Below are positions 24,465 through 28,218 of a DNA stretch of 28,218 bases, piece after piece. Origin of the DNA: an uncultured Oscillospiraceae bacterium (GTDB lineage: Bacteria; Bacillota; Clostridia; Oscillospirales; Oscillospiraceae); assembly GCA_934661735.1 (NCBI GenBank), contig CAKUJN010000020.1, positions 1 to 28,218 on the forward strand, read 5' to 3'. The notes under the pieces are model-generated. The model saw nothing but the letters and a program-made list of their open reading frames with translations, was not told the DNA's origin and searched no databases. The stretch's first letter is position 1; each line of letters opens with the position of its first letter. The translations under genes and the position numbers were made by a program.

Positions 24465-25157
24465 TTAGTCCTTGCGGGGATCGACGTACTTTGCCGCCGT
24501 ATCCCACTGGCCGTAGTGGCCGGTCGCCTTCTTCATGGCCTCGGCAGGCTCGTCGCCCTTCTTGATGAAGTCCATCATCTTGCCGAAGTTGATGAATTCG
24601 TAGCCGATGATTTCGTCGTCCTTGTTCAGGGCAATCTTCGTGCAGTAGCCCTCGGCCATCTCCAGATAGCGCGGGCCCTTTGCGCGGGTGGCGAACATGG
24701 TGCCGACCTGGCTGCGCAGGCCCTTGCCCAGATCCTCCAGCGAAGCACCGACGGACAGGCCGCCCTCGGAGAACGCGGACTGGCTGCGGCCGTAAACGAT
24801 CTGGAGGAACAGCTCACGCATGGCGGTGTTGATGGCGTCGCAGACAAGGTCGGTGTTCAGCGCCTCAAGCAGCGTCTTGCCGATCAGGATTTCGGAGGCC
24901 ATGGCGGCGGAATGCGTCATGCCGGAGCAGCCGATTGTCTCAACCAGCGCTTCTTCGATGATGCCGTCCTTGATGTTCAGGGTCAGCTTGCATGCGCCCT
25001 GCTGCGGCGCGCACCAGCCCACGCCATGGGTAAAGCCGGAAATGTCCTTGATTTCCTTTGCCTGGACCCACTTGCCCTCCTCGGGGATGGGAGCCGGACC
25101 GTGATATGCACCCTTGGCAATGGGACACATATGCTGAACTTCTGCGGTATAAATCAT
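24465..25157 (-). CDS. NifU-like iron-sulfur cluster scaffold protein
   Basis: Protein of 230 residues related to the N-terminal (IscU-type) scaffold domain of NifU, on which new Fe-S clusters are built. Cysteines occur at C11 (QHMCPIAKG), C49 and C56 (GWCAPQQGAC), C77 (ETIGCSGMTHSAAMASEI, the scaffold-type segment), C106 and C172 (EGYCTKI). The start is ATG 25157 (MIYTAEVQ), 9 bases after AAGGA; longer in-frame starts run into promoter DNA. It is the first gene of a two-gene operon with the GGGtGRT protein. No cysteine desulfurase (IscS/SufS) or other Fe-S gene is nearby. The length beyond the usual 130 residues of IscU marks it as a separate subfamily, so a housekeeping role should not be assumed. 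Confidence 0.88.
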   Translation of the reverse strand: MIYTAEVQHMCPIAKGAYHGPAPIPEEGKWVQAKEIKDISGFTHGVGWCAPQQGACKLTLNIKDGIIEEALVETIGCSGMTHSAAMASEILIGKTLLEALNTDLVCDAINTAMRELFLQIVYGRSQSAFSEGGLSVGASLEDLGKGLRSQVGTMFATRAKGPRYLEMAEGYCTKIALNKDDEIIGYEFINFGKMMDFIKKGDEPAEAMKKATGHYGQWDTAAKYVDPRKD

Positions 25158-25230
25158 AAGAGTCTTTCCTTTCAGAGAGAATTTCTCAAAACCACGGGCA
25201 AATGCCCACAGTGATCGATAATACAGTTGG

Positions 25231-25259
25231 ATTATACCCATTTTCGCGGGTAAAGTCAA
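25231..25259 (-). promoter_or_regulatory. Sigma-A promoter of the NifU-like/GGGtGRT operon
   Basis: On the minus strand: -35 TTGACT (25254-25259), 17-base spacer, perfect -10 TATAAT (25231-25236). The leader is about 67 bases and contains a small GGGCA/TGCCC dyad (around 25197-25208). Confidence 0.88.
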
Positions 25260-25346
25260 GAAAGCGCCGGAATTTTTGGCGCGCACAAACAAATGTGCAC
25301 GACAAATCTGCCGCGCAGGCCTCCTTGCGCGGCCTCAGCGGGGCCG

Positions 25347-25407
25347 CTCTTTTGCAGCAATACTGCAACTGTTGCTTCGCAGACCTGCTTTTTCTGCTGC
25401 GCCAGAA
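25347..25407 (+). repeat. Repeat unit, copy A (partial)
   Basis: Begins CTCTTTTGCAGCAATACTGC and runs through GCAACTGTTGCTTCGCAGAC to GCCAGAA. It matches the reverse complement of copy C with about 9 differences in 61 bases. It lacks the 3' arm of the hairpin seen in copies B and C. Confidence 0.75.
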
Positions 25408-25500
25408 TTCCCATTCTTCGTAGGGTCCGATGGCGAGCGCAGCCGTCAGCGACGAAGGAGCGCTACGGATGCGGCCCACCCCCTGCAGGTGCACATCGGC

Positions 25501-25602
25501 CCTTTGTCCGGATTCACCGGAACTACCTCTTTTACGGCAACACCGCAACTGTCGCTCCGCGGGCCTACTTTTTCTGTCTTGCCAGAAAAAGTAGACAAAA
25601 AG
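25501..25602 (+). repeat. Repeat unit, copy B
   Basis: Core begins CTCTTTTACGGCAACACCGC at 25527 and includes a 12-bp perfect inverted repeat (25565-25576 with 25583-25594, CTACTTTTTCTG type). It differs from the reverse complement of copy C at about 7 of 77 bases; similarity also extends about 25 bases upstream (ATTCACCGGA). It is opposite in orientation to copy C. Confidence 0.8.
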
Positions 25603-25648
25603 ATGCGCTGAGAAACGATTTATGGCGCTTACGCGCAGATTCTTTTCA

Positions 25649-25665
25649 GCGCCCTCTTCGGGCGC
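25649..25665 (+). repeat. Short GC hairpin
   Basis: GCGCCC pairs with GGGCGC around TCTTC, followed by AAAAAT. Not a terminator on either strand by the usual rule, since T-runs are absent after it on the plus strand. Confidence 0.45.
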
Positions 25666-25817
25666 AAAAATATTCTTTTACCGATAGCTTTCAGTTCCGA
25701 CAAATGTACTACACTCAGAAATCGTCAGCCAGCAGCAATTTCGATTCTGCTCATTTCCGGAATACTCGGCCAATTGCGATTCTGCACAGCATGTTAAACA
25801 TTTACAAAAAACGAACA

Positions 25818-25839
25818 GGGCGGACAGAGTCGTCCGCCC
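25818..25839 (+). repeat. GGGGCGGAC-type palindrome, copy 2
   Basis: GGGCGGAC and GTCCGCCC form 8-bp perfect arms around AGAGTC, followed by CTAC. It has the same core as the hairpins at 7436 and 26168, which suggests a REP-like family of extragenic palindromes. Confidence 0.65.
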
Positions 25840-25912
25840 CTACAAATATTTGGCACCATCGGCGAATGCGTAGATGGCCTGTTATTTCCACTGCATGGTG
25901 TTTTGCCATCTC

Positions 25913-25947
25913 CCTGCGTGGCAACTGCTCCCGATGGGAGCGTTGTC
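25913..25947 (+). repeat. Long interrupted hairpin
   Basis: CCTGCGTGG (25913-25921) pairs with CCACGCAGG (25939-25947). Inside, CAAC pairs with GTTG and GCTCCC with GGGAGC around GAT, leaving small unpaired bulges. The total is about 19 paired bases in 35. There is no T-run after it. It may be part of a structured RNA or a palindromic repeat unit; no known family was recognised. Confidence 0.6.
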
Positions 25948-26066
25948 TCCACGCAGGCGGCGCTGTAGTTTAGATTTGTAGACAGTTTATCGTGTGCTGG
26001 CCGCAGCGTTCTTCGACGGGGTAATTCTGTGGCACCGCGGTACAACCCGATCCGCATCCAGCTCCT

Positions 26067-26166
26067 CTTTTTGCCTACTTTTTCTGGCAAGACAGAAAAA
26101 GTAGGTCTGCGAAGCAACAGTTGCGCTGTTGCCGCAAAAGAGGCAGTCCGGTGAATGCCAGAAAAA
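26067..26166 (-). repeat. Repeat unit, copy C (inverted relative to A and B)
   Basis: On the minus strand it reads CTCTTTTGCGGCAACAGCGC, then GCAACTGTTGCTTCGCAGAC, and ends with the CTACTTTTTCTG inverted repeat (26075-26086 with 26093-26104). The minus-strand translation of this copy resembles that of copy B, showing that the repeat, not a gene, keeps the frame open. Confidence 0.8.
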
Positions 26167-26189
26167 GGGGGCGGACGTTCGTCCGCCCC
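26161..26189 (-). terminator. Terminator of rodA, built on a GGGGCGGAC-type palindrome
   Basis: GGGGCGGACG and CGTCCGCCCC (26168-26177 with 26180-26189) form perfect 10-bp arms around TT. On the minus strand the hairpin is followed by CCTTTTTC, so it can stop transcription, 18 bases after the rodA stop codon. Confidence 0.75.
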
Positions 26190-26207
26190 GACAGGGTGCT
26201 GTGTCAA

Positions 26208-27353
26208 TCAGTATTTCGGCCGGATATATCTGGCGTTGGAGTCCGGCGCGGGTCGCATGTTGATGCCGGAGACAAAGCCCATGGCCGCGAACATGGTGAC
26301 GATGGAGCTTCCGCCGTAGCTGAAAAACGGGAGCGTCAGGCCGACAACGGGGAAAACACCCATGCACATACCGACGTTGATGGCGATCTGCGAGGCCAGC
26401 ATACCGGCAATGCCGGTGCAGATCATGCGGTTCATATAGTTACCGGATTTCATGCCGACGTAGACGCAGCGAACGATGATCGCGCCCAGCAGCAGAAGAA
26501 TCGCGAGACAGCCGACCATACCAAGCTCCTCGCCGCAGGCGGAGAAGATGGAGTCGGTGTGCTGGGCGGGGACGGAGCCGGACTGCACCATGGGGCCGTT
26601 GAAAAGGCCGCGTCCGGCAATGCCGCCGTTTTGCAGCGCACGGATGGTTCGGTTCATCTGATAGCGGATGCCCTCAGCCTTCGGGTCGATGGTCGTGTCA
26701 AAAATGACGCGGATACGGTTTTTCTGATACTCGCCCAGCCGCGACCAGACGAACGGGAACGCCGCAAGCAGCGCGCCGCCGCCGACCAGAAACCAGATCA
26801 GGTTTACGCCGCCGGCAAAAATCATGATGGCAAAAATGAACAGGTAGTTGAGCATCATGCCGTCGTCCCAGGAGAAATAGCGGATCAGCGCCGCAAACAG
26901 AATTGTAATGCCCGCAAGCTCGGCCACCGTAACGGGCGAGGAGAGCTTGTTCTGCTTGATGGACATGGTTTTGGCAAGAATAATGATGAAGAAAATTTTG
27001 CAGATTTCGGCGGGCTGAATCATGATCGGCAGACCGAAGTCCAGCCAGCTGCGGTTGCCGCCGCGCTCAACGCCGAAGATTTGCAGCAGCGCGATAAAAA
27101 AGATGCAGAACAGCAGCAAAAGCTCGCGCCGCTCGGCGATAATGTCCACGTCGATGAGCGTCAGAATGACATAGGCCGCGATGCCCAGCACCATGGCGGC
27201 CAACTGAATGATGATGTAGCGGCTGTTGCCGACGTAGTTCGTAGCGCTGGAAATGATCACGGTGCCGTAGACGGTTGCCGTGATGCACAGCGCCAGCAGA
27301 ATCATGTCCGCCTTTTTGACAAACTCGCTGATCGCGCGAAAAACGCCCCGCAT
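26208..27353 (-). CDS. rodA: RodA/FtsW/SpoVE-family cell-wall polymerase
   Basis: Membrane glycosyltransferase of the SEDS family, which polymerises lipid II into peptidoglycan glycan strands. The 381-residue protein has about ten membrane segments. Family motifs seen are GGNRSWLDFG (98-107), QPAEICKIFF (113-122), QHTDSIFSACGEELGMVG (264-281; D267 corresponds to the conserved catalytic Asp region) and GLTLPFFSYGGSS (338-350). The usual QPDLGT segment reads SWDDGM here (161-166), a divergence. Closest to RodA in the N-terminal part, but SpoVE and FtsW paralogs cannot be fully excluded. AAGGGGG lies 7 bases before the ATG. No mreBCD or pbp gene is adjacent; the promoter is divergent from tsaE. 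Confidence 0.88.
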   Translation of the reverse strand: MRGVFRAISEFVKKADMILLALCITATVYGTVIISSATNYVGNSRYIIIQLAAMVLGIAAYVILTLIDVDIIAERRELLLLFCIFFIALLQIFGVERGGNRSWLDFGLPIMIQPAEICKIFFIIILAKTMSIKQNKLSSPVTVAELAGITILFAALIRYFSWDDGMMLNYLFIFAIMIFAGGVNLIWFLVGGGALLAAFPFVWSRLGEYQKNRIRVIFDTTIDPKAEGIRYQMNRTIRALQNGGIAGRGLFNGPMVQSGSVPAQHTDSIFSACGEELGMVGCLAILLLLGAIIVRCVYVGMKSGNYMNRMICTGIAGMLASQIAINVGMCMGVFPVVGLTLPFFSYGGSSIVTMFAAMGFVSGINMRPAPDSNARYIRPKY

Positions 27354-27394
27354 GGCGCCGCCCCCTTTCCGGAATCGATTCTATGGTATGCTAC

Positions 27395-27423
27395 ATTATA
27401 ACAAAACAATCGAATCGTGTAAA
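27395..27423 (-). promoter_or_regulatory. Sigma-A promoter of rodA
   Basis: On the minus strand: -35 TTTACA (27418-27423), 17-base spacer, perfect -10 TATAAT (27395-27400). It stands about 40 bases before the start codon and diverges from the tsaE promoter. Confidence 0.85.
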
Positions 27424-27435
27424 CCGAAAGTTTTT

Positions 27436-27464
27436 TTGCAATATCTGCCGCGATGTGGTAGTAT
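27436..27464 (+). promoter_or_regulatory. Promoter of tsaE-tsaB
   Basis: -35 TTGCAA (27436-27441), 17-base spacer, extended -10 TGGTAGTAT (hexamer 27459-27464). The leader is about 27 bases. The -35 regions of rodA and tsaE are only 12 bases apart. Confidence 0.7.
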
Positions 27465-27497
27465 ATACGGAGATTCCAGTGGAAACGGGAGAATATC

Positions 27498-27935
27498 ATG
27501 GAGTTTTTGACCGAAACGCCCGAACAGACCGAAAACATCGGGCGGGCGCTTGCGCGCCGGCTGCGCGCGGGCGATGTGGTTGCCTGCTTCGGCGGGCTTG
27601 GCGCGGGAAAAACGGCGTTTACGCGCGGTGTGGCGGCAGGGCTTGGCGTGCGTGAGCCGGTGACCAGCCCGACGTATACCATCGTCAATGAATATCTGTC
27701 CGGCCGGATGCCGCTGTTCCATTTTGACATGTACCGGCTGTCCTCGGCCGATGAGCTGTTCGATATCGGCTGGGAGGACTATCTCACGCGCGGCGGCGTG
27801 TGCGCCGTGGAGTGGAGCGAAAATGTGGCCGACGCGCTGGAGGACCCGATCATCGTGCGCATTGAGCACACAGGCGGCGACGGCCGCCGCATTACGATCA
27901 CCGGAGGGGAACACCTTGAAGATCTTAGCCTTTGA
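27498..27935 (+). CDS. tsaE: tRNA t6A37 synthesis ATPase TsaE
   Basis: ATPase that drives the TsaBDE cycle for N6-threonylcarbamoyladenosine at position 37 of ANN-decoding tRNAs. The 145-residue protein has Walker A GGLGAGKTAFTRG (about residues 32-44), TSPTYTIVNEY (switch region), FHFDMYRL and AVEWSENV, all usual for the family. The start is ATG 27498, preceded by GGGAG at a suitable spacing. Its end overlaps the next gene, tsaB, by 20 bases, the usual clostridial arrangement. Confidence 0.95.
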   Translation: MEFLTETPEQTENIGRALARRLRAGDVVACFGGLGAGKTAFTRGVAAGLGVREPVTSPTYTIVNEYLSGRMPLFHFDMYRLSSADELFDIGWEDYLTRGGVCAVEWSENVADALEDPIIVRIEHTGGDGRRITITGGEHLEDLSL

Positions 27936-28218
27936 ATCCTCGGCCAAAGCGGCGGGAGCCGCCATTTTGTCCGACGGTGTGCTGCTGGGCGAGAGCTATC
28001 TCAATTCCGGCCTGACGCACAGCTGCACGCTGCTGCAAATGGCGGAGGATCTGCTGCGCACCTGCGCGCTGAGCAGTGCGGATATCGATGTCGTTGCGGC
28101 GGCCGCCGGCCCCGGAAGCTTTACCGGTGTGCGCATCGGCGTGGCCGCGGCCAAGGGCTTCGCGTGGGGGCGTGAGCTTCCGCTGTACGGCGTGTCGACG
28201 CTGGAGGCGATGGTGCGC
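27916..28218 (+). CDS. tsaB: tRNA t6A37 synthesis subunit TsaB, N-terminal part (runs off the window)
   Basis: Inactive ASKHA-fold partner of TsaD in t6A synthesis; 101 codons are visible. The protein reads KILAFESSAKAAGAAILSDG, then GLTHSCTLLQMAEDLL and AAAAGPGSFTGVRIGVAAAK, the diagnostic TsaB segment. The start is a TTG codon (27916), with GGAGGGG 7 bases before it; no ATG or GTG fits better. It overlaps the end of tsaE, so translation is likely coupled. The C-terminal half is outside the window. TsaD may follow but cannot be seen. Confidence 0.93.
   Translation, partial: MKILAFESSAKAAGAAILSDGVLLGESYLNSGLTHSCTLLQMAEDLLRTCALSSADIDVVAAAAGPGSFTGVRIGVAAAKGFAWGRELPLYGVSTLEAMVR

Larger units (their letters stand above)
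25260..26157. other. Gene-free region of about 0.9 kb rich in repeats
   Basis: No protein-like reading frame on either strand: the frames that stay open are Arg/Pro/Ser-rich or translate repeat copies. The region holds three related repeat units (25347, 25527 and 26067), hairpins at 25649-25665, 25818-25839 and 25913-25947, and low-complexity sequence. It separates two minus-strand operons, and neither needs so much leader. It may be a decayed mobile element or a site where repeats have accumulated. Confidence 0.7.

Noticed and set aside
21772..25214. Long antisense frames over the NSS transporter (21772-23235) and over the NifU-like/GGGtGRT genes (23238-25214)
   Set aside because: Same reason: mirror frames of confidently assigned proteins, with no ribosome sites and no family motifs.
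25347..26166. CRISPR array
   Set aside because: Only three diverged copies, unequal spacing, one inverted and one partial; no cas genes.
25501..26166. Complete insertion sequence between the inverted repeat copies B and C
   Set aside because: No transposase-like frame in the roughly 500 bases between them and no target-site duplication seen; only a non-autonomous remnant can be proposed.
25276..26207. Possible proteins translated from the repeat region (plus strand 25276-25611 and 25293-25973; minus strand 25794-26207)
   Set aside because: The similar peptide segments come from the same DNA repeat in both orientations, which shows repeat origin rather than a gene; no ribosome site precedes them.

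Overview
The window is a piece of chromosome from a moderately high-GC, probably spore-forming Firmicute (Bacillota, class Clostridia). An Oscillospirales-like gut anaerobe is the best guess. The evidence is an hrcA-grpE-dnaK-dnaJ operon with a perfect CIRCE, strong AGGAGG-type ribosome binding sites, a rubrerythrin, the clostridial GGGtGRT/NifU-like pair, a SpoIIQ-like M23 protein behind a sigma-F-like promoter, and a selenium-type YedE gene. No species assignment is possible from the sequence alone. Most of the window looks like ordinary, vertically inherited chromosome; no phage, integrase, transposase, CRISPR array, rRNA or tRNA was found.

Layout. 1-197: start of an XRE-type regulator (partial, minus). 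390-6031 (minus): nucleoside uptake and salvage operon, in transcription order a double ABC ATPase, two permeases, pyrimidine-nucleoside phosphorylase and uridine kinase, closed by a 15-bp terminator hairpin. The lipoprotein receptor expected for this transporter class is not encoded here. 6244-11054 (minus): heat-shock operon hrcA-grpE-dnaK-dnaJ, with CIRCE over the transcription start and a terminator after dnaJ. 11351-12647 (plus): yedE-type membrane protein plus a TusA-like protein, with a 21-bp palindrome just upstream of the promoter. 12883-14683 (minus): rubrerythrin behind a Fur/PerR-like box, and an RlmI-type rRNA methyltransferase. 14750-16192 (minus): a MerR regulator fused to an RDD membrane domain and a large C-terminal domain, preceded by a textbook MerR promoter with a 19-bp spacer and internal dyad. 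16364-18677 (plus): TetR regulator and a PutP-type sodium/proline symporter with palindromes in both upstream regions. 18843-20197 (plus): CBS-pair protein and SpoIIQ-like M23 protein. 20247-21621: small membrane protein and TfoX-N protein (minus), cupin (plus). 21796-23130 (plus): NSS-family sodium-dependent transporter. 23445-25157 (minus): NifU-like scaffold and GGGtGRT protein. 25260-26207: about 0.9 kb of gene-free DNA built of repeats and hairpins. 26208-27353 (minus): RodA/FtsW-family protein. 27498 to the end (plus): tsaE and the start of tsaB (tRNA t6A synthesis), divergent from rodA.

The most noteworthy items are the membrane-anchored MerR-RDD regulator with its apparent self-controlled promoter, the functionally obscure NifU-like/GGGtGRT operon with a near-consensus promoter, the palindrome-controlled yedE-tusA pair, the sigma-F-like promoter of the M23 gene, and the repeat-filled region before rodA. 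All are inferences from reading the sequence; no database search was possible.
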